DNA from: Chryseobacterium sp. LAM-KRS1
Lineage (GTDB): Bacteria > Bacteroidota > Bacteroidia > Flavobacteriales > Weeksellaceae
Reading direction: 5' to 3'
NCBI RefSeq assembly: GCF_013184525.1
Contig: NZ_JAAOIZ010000002.1
Location: forward strand, 186,001 to 250,000
DNA: 64,000 nucleotides
This document shows, piece by piece, positions 26,339-36,600 of the stretch. A program made the translations under genes and the position numbers. The notes under the pieces are model-generated. The model saw only the letters and a list, made by a program, of their open reading frames with translations. It made no database searches and was not told the DNA's origin. The stretch's first letter is position 1. The number at the start of each line of letters is the position of its first letter.

Positions 26339-27016
26339 TTATTTTTTTGCTTTCACATTAACGCCGATCTCAATGTCTTTACTAATCATCCATTCAGCAG
26401 GGTCTGCTTCGGAAGTTCCGAATTTAATTCCCCAATCAGCTCTGTTTACAGTAAATTTAGCATCTATAGAAGCGGAATTAGCTGTTGCTTCTACTTTGGC
26501 TGGGAAAGTTACATTCATTGTTTTTCCCAATAGCGTAAGATTACCGCTTATTGTTTTATTTGCACCTGCCACAGCATCTTTAGGAGCTTCTTTGAGATCC
26601 GCTACACTTGTAATTTTAAAATCTGAAACCGGATTCTTCTCTACATTAAAGAAGTCAGGAGTTTTTAAATGCGTTACCAGATCTTCTGGCTTCTTGTCCT
26701 TTTCAGTTACTGAAGCAGGATCCACTTTAATAGAAGTCATGTCGATAACAAAATTTCCTGCAGAAACCTGATTTCCTTCAACACTAAGGTCACCTGATTT
26801 TACATTAAGAGTTCCCCAACGTGGAGCAAAACCTCCTTTATGGTAAGCTTTCCAGTTAACAACAGAAGCTACTGTATCTACGGCAAGCACTTCTCCTTTG
26901 CTCTCAGCAACAGCCTGTTCCTGGCCAGCAGCCGAAGCCTCCGCTGATTTCTCTTTAGTACATGATGCCATAAGCAATCCTACTCCTACTAACGCGATAA
27001 CACTAATTTTTTTCAT
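26339..27016 (-). CDS. YceI-family lipoprotein
   Basis: 225 aa. The signal peptide ends at lipobox MASC (Cys19). A short Glu/Ala-rich linker follows, then a YceI-like lipocalin beta-barrel (about 45-225) with VVNWKAYHKGGFAPRWGTLN and a C-terminal FTVNRADWGIKFGTSE. YceI proteins bind isoprenoid or other amphiphilic ligands in the periplasm. In Bacteroidota they are often lipid-anchored, as here. No pathway partner is adjacent. It diverges from tex. Confidence 0.88.
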   Translation of the reverse strand: MKKISVIALVGVGLLMASCTKEKSAEASAAGQEQAVAESKGEVLAVDTVASVVNWKAYHKGGFAPRWGTLNVKSGDLSVEGNQVSAGNFVIDMTSIKVDPASVTEKDKKPEDLVTHLKTPDFFNVEKNPVSDFKITSVADLKEAPKDAVAGANKTISGNLTLLGKTMNVTFPAKVEATANSASIDAKFTVNRADWGIKFGTSEADPAEWMISKDIEIGVNVKAKK

Positions 27017-27239
27017 ATTTTATTTTTTTAAAAAGTTTTTGAACTGATCAGGATCGATTCCTTAATTCTGAAATTCAAAAGTAGAAAAACCTTATTACTT
27101 ATTCTCTTATCATACATCAAGAAATTAAGTTTCTATTTTCAGATATCCATCATAAAGTCCTAAAACCATACAAATATGTAAGGTGTAAGATATTTCACTC
27201 ACCATATAAATTGCCTATTTTAGCAGTCTAAAATTTAGA

Positions 27240-29363
27240 ATGAATACAACCGGCTATATACAACAAGCGCTTAATATACCTGAAAAAAGCATTACGAATA
27301 CCTTACAATTATTGTCAGAAGACTGTACTATTCCTTTCATCTCACGATATCGAAAAGATACGACCGGAAATCTGGATGAATTGCAGATTGAACAAATTTC
27401 AAAACTCAGCAAGCAGTTTGATGAAATCATTAAAAGAAAGGAATCGATCCTCAAATCCATTGAGGAGCAAAACTCTTTAACGTCTGAACTTCAGCAAAGA
27501 ATCCAGGATAGTTTCGACATACAGGAACTTGAAGATCTTTATCTTCCGTATAAAAAACGAAAAAAAACGAAAGCCGATGCTGCGAAGGAAAAGGGACTTG
27601 AACCTCTGGCTAAAATCATTATGAGCCAGAAATCCCATGATCTGGATTCTGTAGTTTCCCGGTATATGAACGATTTAGTTTCTTCTCCGGAGGAAGCTTT
27701 GCAGGGAGCACGGGATATCATGGCTGAATGGATCAATGAAAATATGTATGTCCGCAAAAATCTCCGTCGTTTATTTCAACGCAAAGCAGTTATATCTTCT
27801 AAAGTTGTTAAAGCCAAAAAGGAAGAGGAAGGTGCACAAAAATTTTCTCAGTATTTTGAATGGGAAGAAAGCCTTGGCAGAACACCCTCCCATCGACTTT
27901 TGGCTATGCTACGAGCAGAATCTGAAGGTTTTGTAAAAGTAAATATAGGAATTGATAAAGAAGAGGCAATCGATTTTATTGAAAATGCCATCATTAAATC
28001 TAAAAATGAAAGTAGTGAACAAATTGCCCTGGCGATAAAAGACAGCTATAAAAGGTTACTGGAACCCGCCATTTCCAATGAAACGCTACAGGAAGCAAAA
28101 GAAAAGGCAGATAAAAAAGCGATCGAGATTTTTTCTGAAAATTTAACCCAGCTATTATTAGCTCCTCCTTTAGGAGAAAAAAGAATATTAGCAATAGACC
28201 CCGGATACAAAAGCGGGTGTAAAGTGGTATGCCTTGATGAAAAAGGAGACCTTCTGCACAACGAAACCATTTATCCGCATGCACCTCAGAATGAATCGGG
28301 AATGGCAATGAAAAAGATACGCTCGATGGTTAACGCCTATAATATTGAAGCTATTTCAATAGGAAACGGAACAGCAAGCCGTGAAACAGAGTTCTTTATT
28401 AAAAAAATTGCATTTGACAAACCGTTGCAGGTTTTTGTTGTTTCAGAAGCCGGAGCATCTGTTTATTCTGCAAGTAAGATTGCCAGAGAAGAGTTCCCCA
28501 GCTATGATGTGACAGTACGTGGTGCTGTTTCCATTGGCAGAAGGCTTGCAGACCCATTAGCTGAACTCGTTAAAATTGATGCTAAGTCCATTGGTGTTGG
28601 ACAATATCAGCATGATGTAGACCAGACTCAATTGAAAAACGAACTGGATTCTACGGTTATGAAATGTGTAAACTCCGTAGGGATCAATCTGAACACAGCC
28701 AGCAAATCACTTTTAAGCTATGTTTCCGGAATTGGTGAGAAAATGGCAGAAAATATTGTCAATTACCGCGCGGAAAACGGAGCTTTTGAAGACAGGAAAC
28801 AATTGAAAAAAGTTCCCAGATTAGGAGAAAAAGCTTTTCAGCAGGCAGCGGCATTTATAAGAATAAGCAACGGAAAAAATGCATTGGATAATTCAGCGGT
28901 GCATCCGGAAGCATACGGTATCGTTGAAAAAATGGCCAAAGACCTGGGAATAAAGCTGAATGAACTTATAGCTAACAAAGAGAAAATTGCATTAATCCAG
29001 CCGGAAAAATATATTAGCGAAGAAATTGGTATCCTTGGGATCCGGGACATTTTAAAAGAGCTTGAAAAACCGGGATTGGATCCCAGAAAGGCAGCCAAAA
29101 TTTTTGAATTTGACCCCAATGTGAAAAGTGTAAAAGACCTGAAAATAGGAATGATCCTTCCGGGAATCGTTAATAATATTACAGCCTTTGGATGTTTTGT
29201 TGACCTGGGGATTAAGGAAAGTGGATTAGTCCATATTTCTCAGCTCAAGGACGGTTTTGTTTCAGATGTGAATGAGGTAGTGAAACTGCATCAGCATGTT
29301 CAGGTAAAAGTAACAGAAGTAGACGAGGTAAGAAAGAGAATTCAGCTGAGCATGATCTTATAA
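27240..29363 (+). CDS. tex: Tex-family RNA-binding transcription accessory protein
   Basis: 707 aa, usual for Bacteroidota Tex. Domains in order: N-terminal HTH/coiled-coil region with SRYRKDTTGNLDE; YqgF/RuvC-like core beginning RILAIDPGYKSGCK; helix-hairpin-helix pair (VSGIGEKMAENIVNYR and VPRLGEKAFQQAAAFIRI); and a C-terminal S1 domain (about 635-707, GIVNNITAFGCFVDLGIKES). The protein binds nucleic acid and affects transcription or stalled polymerase. It is followed at 10 bp by an RDD-family gene, so the two are likely one operon. Confidence 0.95.
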   Translation: MNTTGYIQQALNIPEKSITNTLQLLSEDCTIPFISRYRKDTTGNLDELQIEQISKLSKQFDEIIKRKESILKSIEEQNSLTSELQQRIQDSFDIQELEDLYLPYKKRKKTKADAAKEKGLEPLAKIIMSQKSHDLDSVVSRYMNDLVSSPEEALQGARDIMAEWINENMYVRKNLRRLFQRKAVISSKVVKAKKEEEGAQKFSQYFEWEESLGRTPSHRLLAMLRAESEGFVKVNIGIDKEEAIDFIENAIIKSKNESSEQIALAIKDSYKRLLEPAISNETLQEAKEKADKKAIEIFSENLTQLLLAPPLGEKRILAIDPGYKSGCKVVCLDEKGDLLHNETIYPHAPQNESGMAMKKIRSMVNAYNIEAISIGNGTASRETEFFIKKIAFDKPLQVFVVSEAGASVYSASKIAREEFPSYDVTVRGAVSIGRRLADPLAELVKIDAKSIGVGQYQHDVDQTQLKNELDSTVMKCVNSVGINLNTASKSLLSYVSGIGEKMAENIVNYRAENGAFEDRKQLKKVPRLGEKAFQQAAAFIRISNGKNALDNSAVHPEAYGIVEKMAKDLGIKLNELIANKEKIALIQPEKYISEEIGILGIRDILKELEKPGLDPRKAAKIFEFDPNVKSVKDLKIGMILPGIVNNITAFGCFVDLGIKESGLVHISQLKDGFVSDVNEVVKLHQHVQVKVTEVDEVRKRIQLSMIL

Positions 29364-29373
29364 AGGATTTAAT

Positions 29374-29943
29374 TTGAAAATCTCGGAAATTAAAGAAAGA
29401 AAAGTCATTCATCGGCCGACTCGTTATTTTGACGAGTCCGGTCAAAGAATTTATCATGCATACGAGTATCATTTACCTTATAATCCAGGTTATAAAGGAA
29501 ACGAGACCGAAAGACTTTTTGCCAAGTGGATAGATATGCTTCCTTTTGGTTTAATTTTCTACTTTCTCCTTCATAAAGTAATTGTTATCAGCATTCTGCT
29601 TTCCATACCCTGTGTTATCATTGCAGGAACCATAACGGAATGGTCTTGGGGAACAACTTTAGGCAAGAAAATATTTAAAATTAAAGTCCTGGATGATTAC
29701 GGAAACTATCCCGGATTTTTAAAATCATTCCAAAGAAATCTTTTATGCCTTGCTAACTTTTCCCCTGTCTTCTCCGAACACACGACCAGAACAATTGCCA
29801 TGGGAAGGCGAACCGGAACGCGGATGAATTTCAGCATGCATATGAACAACACGATCTGTAAGACCTATATTGTAAAAGAAAGCAAAATTCCGGAAATCAG
29901 GGATCTCCTGAAATATCAGGGTGATCAGAACCTTTTATTGTAA
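29374..29943 (+). CDS. RDD-family membrane protein
   Basis: 189 aa from a TTG start at 29374. No ATG occurs before the conserved domain, so TTG is the best choice. The RDD pattern is present: FAKWIDMLPFGLIFYFLL (Arg replaced, Asp kept) in the first helix, and TTLGKKIFKIKVLDDYGNYP between helices two and three. The hydrophobic helices are short and few, as in this family. Some RDD proteins act as sodium or proton antiporters, but function here is unknown. It is co-oriented with tex. Confidence 0.75.
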   Translation: MKISEIKERKVIHRPTRYFDESGQRIYHAYEYHLPYNPGYKGNETERLFAKWIDMLPFGLIFYFLLHKVIVISILLSIPCVIIAGTITEWSWGTTLGKKIFKIKVLDDYGNYPGFLKSFQRNLLCLANFSPVFSEHTTRTIAMGRRTGTRMNFSMHMNNTICKTYIVKESKIPEIRDLLKYQGDQNLLL

Positions 29944-29957
29944 AAGCTTTTTTTAAA

Positions 29958-29990
29958 TAAAAAACCGCCCCAGTGTTGTGGCGGTTTCAT
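29958..29990. terminator. Bidirectional terminator between the RDD and M28 genes
   Basis: AAACCGCC (29962-29969) pairs with GGCGGTTT (29980-29987). It separates two convergent genes. Confidence 0.8.
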
Positions 29991-29994
29991 TTGT

Positions 29995-31566
29995 TTATTT
30001 ATAATCCTTTGAATCTCTTCTCGGCTGCTTTGCTTCAGGCCATTTTACAACCTCCCCTTTTTCATCTTGCGGCATTACCCTTCTCTCTCTGCTGGTAAAC
30101 TCAGGATCTTCAGATGCCATATAAGCTAAGGTAGCTGTTAAAATCACATTATTTTTAAGTTCATCAAAAACGATCTTATCATATGTATCTTTCGTTGTAT
30201 GCCAGGTATATCCAAAATATCCCCAGTTCAATGAACTTAATGAGAATCCCGGTACACCCGCTGCCACAAACGATGCATGATCAGATCCACCTCCTCCCGG
30301 CATTCCCGGAAAATCGGTTTTAATATTATCACGTACATTTTTAGGAACTGCATTCAGCCATTTCCCGATATAATCATATGATTTCAGAAATCCCTGTCCT
30401 CCGATATTTACTACTCGGCCAGTTCCATTATCCTGGTTGAAAACAGCCTGAGTTCCTTTCATAATTTCCGGATTATCAGCAACAAATCCTCTCGATCCGT
30501 TCAATCCCTGCTCCTCGCTTCCCCAAAGTCCGATTACAATCGTCCTTTTATTATTAGGGTAGTATTTTTTAAGAATCCTCATGGTCTCAAGCATGGTAAG
30601 TGTGCCGGTTCCATTATCCGTAGCACCCTGCGCTCCATCCCATGAATCCAGGTGTGCAGAAAGAATAACATATTCATTGGGTTTTTCCTTTCCTTTGATC
30701 ATTCCTATCGTGTTGAAGCTTTTAGCTTCAGGAAGTATTTTTGACTGGGCCTCAAGCTTTATTTTGGGTTTAGCCCCCTTTTCTGCCATTCTGTACAACA
30801 TGCCATAATCTTCCACATCAATATCAATCATGGGAATTTTAGATGTTTTCGCTCCGAATATTCTGTTTGCTCCCATAATTCCTGTCCAGTTGGAAATCGC
30901 AATCCCTGCTGCTCCCGCTTTTTCCAGAGCTTCCGGAAGTGTATTATTGTCATATCCTATATTCTTTACATAATCACGGAAATCTTTGGAAGCTTGTTCT
31001 TTTTCCGCCTTTAGCTTTTCATATAATTCCGGAGTAGCGAATTCTTTGATCTGATCATCAGAACGTCCGATTTTCTGATACTGCGCGATCAATACCATTT
31101 TACCTTTTACAGAAGGCAACCACTGATCAAATTCGGCCTTGGAAGATACCTTTGGAAGTACTATAACCTCAGCTTCAATTGCCTTCTTAGTTGCAGGGCT
31201 CCATGCAAGTTGTGTGGCAGATAATGATTTCACACGGGGATATACCATATCTACATGGGTAATTCCTCTCTGCCACCCTTTCCAGGTTCCAAATTGCTGA
31301 AGGTTTGCATCTACTCCCCATGAGCGAAGTGTTTTAGCTGTCCATTCATTGGCGGCAAGCATTTCCGGAGTTCCTACCAAACGGGGTCCGATACCATCAA
31401 GCAGCTCATAGGCCATATTTTCGAGTTGAGAATTATTATTGGCTTCATTCACAAAACTTTCCACAATAGGATTAAGCTTTTCCTGAGATTTTGCGGGAGC
31501 CTGTGCCCAAGAAAACTGCGTTGCCAGAACAACTGCCGGCATTGCAAAAAACGTATTTATCTTCAT
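29995..31566 (-). CDS. Secreted M28-family metallopeptidase
   Basis: 523 aa. Signal peptide about 1-21 (cleavage after WAQ). A PA-domain-like insert lies around residues 140-270. The M28 catalytic core has zinc ligands in LSAHLDSWD, ATDNGTG, WGSEEQGLNG and GGGSDHASFVAAGVPGFSL. It is an exported aminopeptidase or carboxypeptidase (glutamate carboxypeptidase II-like) working in the periplasm or outside. Its likely role is peptide scavenging. It is monocistronic. Confidence 0.9.
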   Translation of the reverse strand: MKINTFFAMPAVVLATQFSWAQAPAKSQEKLNPIVESFVNEANNNSQLENMAYELLDGIGPRLVGTPEMLAANEWTAKTLRSWGVDANLQQFGTWKGWQRGITHVDMVYPRVKSLSATQLAWSPATKKAIEAEVIVLPKVSSKAEFDQWLPSVKGKMVLIAQYQKIGRSDDQIKEFATPELYEKLKAEKEQASKDFRDYVKNIGYDNNTLPEALEKAGAAGIAISNWTGIMGANRIFGAKTSKIPMIDIDVEDYGMLYRMAEKGAKPKIKLEAQSKILPEAKSFNTIGMIKGKEKPNEYVILSAHLDSWDGAQGATDNGTGTLTMLETMRILKKYYPNNKRTIVIGLWGSEEQGLNGSRGFVADNPEIMKGTQAVFNQDNGTGRVVNIGGQGFLKSYDYIGKWLNAVPKNVRDNIKTDFPGMPGGGGSDHASFVAAGVPGFSLSSLNWGYFGYTWHTTKDTYDKIVFDELKNNVILTATLAYMASEDPEFTSRERRVMPQDEKGEVVKWPEAKQPRRDSKDYK

Positions 31567-31732
31567 AGCATTATTGATTGGAATAAAGATATAGATTTCA
31601 GCGAAAATTGAAAAGAAAAGGAGAACTAAATAAAAGAATAAAAGCCTTTATAGGAAAATAATTAAGAAATTAAATGGATAACAATTAAAAAAACAGCTTA
31701 AAACAACAGTTTAATTTTTTTTTCAAAATTTG

Positions 31733-32881
31733 TTACTTTTCATTAATAAAAGCCTGCTCCTCAGCAGAAAGTATGATAGCATCTTCTTTCTCCTCTTTTA
31801 CCGGAACATTTTCCCAGATGTTTTTACTGAAGTCTACTCTGTACGAAAGTCCCTCCTTATTTGACTTTTCAAAAGTATTGTAAATAATTTCTCTGCTGAA
31901 TTTTCTTTCATGCTTCTTTCCCTGGTAAAAAGCAGAGTATTTTTCACCTTTAAGTCTTACCAAGGCGGGCAGATACATTCCGTCTCTTTTATAAAAATCA
32001 AAAGTAAGCGAAGCATCCCCTAATTGGTAATCATACTCTATTCCTCCTGCCATTTTTCTTCTGATTGGCGGATAATTTGTCTGTAGATAATTGACTTCAA
32101 AATAAGTAATCACTTTATCAGCCTTGTTATACTTAAGCTCTCCTATGAGCTCAATACCCGTACCGGATTTAACCTTAAAAGTCATCAGCTGCTCATCCCC
32201 TTCTTCAGAGATTATTTTCCCTGAATATTTTGAGTTAATACTATTAATATGATTAAGTGTACGGTTCAGTTCGAAGCTAAGAAAGTAATTTCCCATATAC
32301 TCATGAGAAAATTCATTACTCCCCGGCGAAAAAATACTGTCTGACTTTAAATTTTTCAGGTATTTTACATTATTCAGCTGCATCTGGAGAATCTTGTCAT
32401 AATTTTTACGAATTCCGTCATTATAATTGTAATGGTTACTTTTGCTCCATAATTTAGCTTCCGTAATAACTAAAAAGCAAAGTTCATCATTATCTGATCT
32501 TTTTTCTTTGAATACCACATTATACAAGGAAGGCTCATTATAATATCTTTTTTCATAATTCTTTCTTATATCATTAAAAAGTTTTTTTATATCTATACTT
32601 ACCATTTTTACCTCTTCAATATTTTTGAATGAAGGTTTCAATTTGATAAAAGAATTAAAACCAGATACTTTTCTTTTCTGATATCCGAAAGCTGATACTT
32701 CAAAGTTTCCTGCGTTCTGCCCAAGTGGAGCATAGCCGTCTTCATTGGTGTAAACAACCTGATTATTAAGAACAATCCTCGCATGAAATATGGCTTTCCC
32801 GTTTTCTGAATCTATGACTTTTACTTTTTGCGCGGAAAAAAGACCAAAAAAAAGAATCAAATATAAATAAGAATGCTTCAT
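31733..32881 (-). CDS. Exported protein with carboxypeptidase-regulatory-like N-terminal domain
   Basis: 382 aa. Signal peptide about 1-17 (cleavage after FSA). Residues 18-90 look like a CarboxypepD_reg-like beta-sandwich (VKVIDSENGKAIFHARIVL, EDGYAPLG, VSAFGYQKRKV), as in many Bacteroidota outer-membrane proteins. The rest (about 95-382) is a beta-rich domain with LNRTLNHINSINSKYSGKI and KVITYFEVNYLQTNYPPIRRK, common in flavobacterial proteins of unknown function. A perfect TTG-N19-TAnnTTTG promoter precedes it. It is probably periplasmic or attached to the outer membrane. Confidence 0.75.
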   Translation of the reverse strand: MKHSYLYLILFFGLFSAQKVKVIDSENGKAIFHARIVLNNQVVYTNEDGYAPLGQNAGNFEVSAFGYQKRKVSGFNSFIKLKPSFKNIEEVKMVSIDIKKLFNDIRKNYEKRYYNEPSLYNVVFKEKRSDNDELCFLVITEAKLWSKSNHYNYNDGIRKNYDKILQMQLNNVKYLKNLKSDSIFSPGSNEFSHEYMGNYFLSFELNRTLNHINSINSKYSGKIISEEGDEQLMTFKVKSGTGIELIGELKYNKADKVITYFEVNYLQTNYPPIRRKMAGGIEYDYQLGDASLTFDFYKRDGMYLPALVRLKGEKYSAFYQGKKHERKFSREIIYNTFEKSNKEGLSYRVDFSKNIWENVPVKEEKEDAIILSAEEQAFINEK

Positions 32882-32915
32882 ATGACGGGTGATTAATGTA
32901 AAACAACTAACTACA

Positions 32916-32945
32916 CAAATATACCCACAAAGGGAAATAAGACAA
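32916..32945 (-). promoter_or_regulatory. Consensus promoter of the 31733-32881 gene
   Basis: On the minus strand TTG (32943-32945), exactly 19 bp, then TATATTTG (32916-32923): full match to the Bacteroidota sigma consensus. Confidence 0.75.
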
Positions 32946-33047
32946 TACCTTAATGAAATTTAGTACTATTTAGCTTCTATTTTCAAAATTCTCTAAAACA
33001 AAGAGATTGAATATCTGAAAGCAGGATCCATAGAAAAATCCCGGCAC

Positions 33048-33077
33048 AAAAAAAGCCAGCTTAAAAAGCTGGCTTTT
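33048..33077 (-). terminator. Intrinsic terminator of the histone H1-like gene
   Basis: AAAAGCCAGCTT and AAGCTGGCTTTT form a perfect 12-bp stem with loop AAA, 8 bp after the stop. Confidence 0.88.
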
Positions 33078-33084
33078 AGGAAAT

Positions 33085-33261
33085 TTATTTTTTTGATTCC
33101 TCAACAGAAACTTTTCTGAAATCTTTGAACAATTTGCTAAGTTCTAAAGCTGATTTACGAGCTCTTGTTCCAGCTGCCTTGTTTCCTTTTTCAGCTTGTT
33201 GGTTTGCTTCAGTTGCGAATGCTTCAAATTCCGCGTTGATTTTTTCAATTAGTTCTTTCAT
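33085..33261 (-). CDS. Histone H1-like small DNA-binding protein
   Basis: 58 aa, below common ORF cut-offs. The sequence starts MKELIEKINAEFEAFATEAN and is Lys-rich toward the C terminus (KAAGTRARKSALELSKLFKD, then VEESKK). This pattern matches the short histone H1/Hc1-like family found throughout flavobacteria. Its role is presumably nucleoid binding, although this small version lacks the long Lys/Ala tail. An exact -7 box (TATATTTG, 33282-33289) lies about 20 bp before the ATG, and a strong terminator follows the stop, so it is a complete single-gene unit. Confidence 0.85.
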   Translation of the reverse strand: MKELIEKINAEFEAFATEANQQAEKGNKAAGTRARKSALELSKLFKDFRKVSVEESKK

Positions 33262-33281
33262 TTATTTTAAAATTTAGGGTG

Positions 33282-33289
33282 CAAATATA
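33282..33289 (-). promoter_or_regulatory. -7 promoter element of the histone H1-like gene
   Basis: TATATTTG on the minus strand, exact TAnnTTTG, ending 20 bp before the ATG at 33261. Confidence 0.55.
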
Positions 33290-33621
33290 GGTTTTATGGT
33301 GATTCCAGCCTAACTGTGATGAAAAAAGTTTACAAAAATTTGAAAAAAAATAATCCTTTATAATGTCCAATATAAATTCAAATTTTAGAAGGCGGGTGAA
33401 ATTTTTAATTTAAAGCTAAATTTTTTCCAATATCCTTTTTAAATTAAGGCTTTATCACATAAAAAATTCAAGGACCATACATCATTAATACTGTATAAAA
33501 TTGCAAAGCATTTTTCAATAGGAAAAGAAGCGGAATCTCAATTTTATAATAAGAGTACACAGTTCTTTTTATCTGTTTTTATGTACCTTCGTTTTTTATA
33601 AATTATCTGCCTGTCCCAACC
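33290..33621. other. Intergenic region with no supported gene
   Basis: AT-rich spacer between the divergent histone-like and helicase genes. The only signal seen is TACCTTCG at about 33581-33588, one mismatch from a -7 box, about 33 bp before the helicase ATG. Confidence 0.6.
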
Positions 33622-36600
33622 ATGGAGCTGCCAAAAGAATATATATTACGGAATACCCATATCAGCACGCTTTCAGTTTATGAACTTTTAAAGCATACTT
33701 CAACGGCAAAATTCATGGAAGAAAAAAACTTCCATGATATTGAACCTGTTGCCCTGGAGATTAATTCGGGGGTTTTTACGAAATCTGTTTCGACAATAGG
33801 ATTTCCTAATATTTCCGTAAGCCAGATAGGTTCTTCAATTGTAACGGCATGCTCTTGTGAGCAATACGGAGAAAAACTTTGTGAGCATCAGGCAGAGATT
33901 ATTTATTGTATTCTTGAACAGAAAAATTACAGAATATTCTACGATGCCAATCTAAGACAAAGGACATTGGTTTCACATGCTAAAAGTTTCGGGTTGGAAA
34001 ATGAACCTGACCTTGACACTTATTTCCAGTTGGAATTACAGAACGGAAAACTCAACATTCGATCCAGGATAAAGGAACTTCTGCAGATAGATGAACCAGG
34101 CTTTAAACAAAATCTGCTTCCTACGAGGCAATCTGTTTTAAAGGAACTTGCTATGCAAGAGACTGAGAGAAAAAGAATATTGGTTATTGGCAAGCACCGG
34201 TATTATAATCATCTCAATTTTTCATTAATGGAAGCTGATACTACCCAAAGCGGTAAGATCAAAAATCCGTTGACCCCTATTCATCCTATGCAACTCGTCT
34301 GGAAAGCGGATCAACCTGCTGAGATCAAATTCTATACGGCAATCGCTTCTTTTCAGAATAAATTTAATGAAGAAGCGGACGCAACGGAAACGGAAGCCCT
34401 GAAGTTAATTATCCGGAATCCACAGGGACTTGATACTTATTACCACGATCATACTATTTCAGAAGCCATTTCTTCCAAATCCCTGATTCCCGTAAAGCTC
34501 AATCTGCTGAAAGCCGAAATTCTGCTTACAGTTTTTAAAAAAGAGCCTTTTTATGAGATTACGGGAGAATTACTATTTAATGATATTTCTCTTTCTTTCA
34601 AAAATGTAATAATCCGCCATGATTGTTTTATCTATCATCAGAATACATTGAATCTCATTGACAATCCTGATCTTCTTAGGGTGATCAGATTTTTTAAGTC
34701 CAATAATGAGATTCTGCTGATTCATGCATCAAAGTATGAAAACTTTTTACATACTGTTTTATCTCCATTAGAGACTCATGTCCAAATCAATTACAGCTAC
34801 ATTCGTACTGCCAGTCCGGTACAGCTTCAGGAAAAGGATTTCCAAATGGAAAAGATCATTTATCTTCACCAGGAAGGCAAGTATATCTCCATCACACCCG
34901 TAATGAAATACGGATCCGTAGAGGTGGCAGTATACTCACGGAAGCAATTATATGATACGGATCAGAATGGAAATCTGTTTAAAATTGAACGCAATTACGA
35001 AGCTGAAACAGCACTTACATCCATTGTCATGATACAGCATGAGGATTTTCAGGACCAACTGGAGGGACATGAATATTTCTACTTGTACAAAGATAAATTT
35101 CTGGATGCCGATTGGTTTTTAAGAACTTTTGAAACATGGAGAAATGAAGGGATAACCATCCTTGGATTTAATGAACTCAAAAATAACAAACTGAACCCTC
35201 ACTCTGCGAAAATCAACATCCAGGTGACAAGTGGTATCGACTGGTTCAATGCTAAACTAAGTGTGCGTTTCGGAGGTAAAGAAGCTTCTTTGAAACAGGT
35301 ACACCGGGCGCTTCGTAATAAAACAAAGTTTATACAACTGGATGATGGCACCCAGGGAATTTTACCTGATGAATGGATAAAGAAGATCGACAGGTATTTT
35401 CAGATTGGTGATATGGACGGAGAGTTGCTTAAAATTCCAAAAGTTAGCTATTCGGAGGTTTCGGATTGGTTTGAAAAAGAGGTTTTATCAAAAGAGGTAC
35501 AGACTGAAATTCATTCTTACTCCAAGCAATTCTCTGTGCTGAAAAAAGCACCTGAAATTCCCGTTCCTGCAGGATTGAGAACTACCCTACGAGATTATCA
35601 GAAAGAAGGCCTCAATTGGCTGGGGTTACTCGACCATTATAATTTCGGCGGCTGTCTTGCCGATGATATGGGATTAGGAAAAACTATACAGATCCTCGCA
35701 TTTATTCTATATCGAAAAGAGAAATATCATTCCGGAACCCACCTGATCATCGTTCCTACTTCCCTGTTGTTCAACTGGCAGGAAGAGATTGAAAAATTTG
35801 CTCCTTCTCTTAAGGTATTGATGCATTATGGTCCGGACAGGGAAAAATCAACAAACCGTTTCCAGGATTATGACATTATATTGACAAGTTATGGAATGCT
35901 CCTTTCGGACATCCGTTTTCTTAAAACATTTCATTTTGATTATATTTTCCTTGATGAATCACAAACAATTAAAAACCCCAATTCAGAAAAATATAAAGCT
36001 GCACGTCTCTTACAAGCCAGAAACAGAATTGTTATTACAGGAACGCCTGTTGAGAACAACACCTTTGATCTGTATGGTCAGCTTTCATTCGCCTCACCCG
36101 GATTATTGGGGAGCAAACAATATTTTAAAGATACGTATGCCATTCCCATCGATAAGTTTGAATACAGCAAACGTACTATTGAACTTCAACAAAAAATAAA
36201 TCCTTTTATTTTAAGAAGAACAAAAAAGCAGGTTGCCAAAGAACTTCCCGAAAAAACAGAAATGGTAATCTACTGTGAAATGGATGCAGAGCAACGTAAA
36301 ATCTATGACCTTTATGAGCGTGAATTACGCGATTTCATATCCGCTTCCACGGATGATGAAACACTAAAAAACAGCATGCATGTTTTGACAGGTCTTACTA
36401 AACTCCGTCAGATATGCAATTCTCCTGTATTACTTAAAGAAGGCTACTCAGGCGATCACGCTGTAAAGATCCAATTATTAACGGAACAGATTGAAAATAA
36501 ATCAAAAGAACACAAAATCCTTGTATTTTCACAATTTGTAGGAATGCTGGACCTCATCAAAAAAGAACTTGAAAATAAAGATATTCCCTTCGAGTATCTT

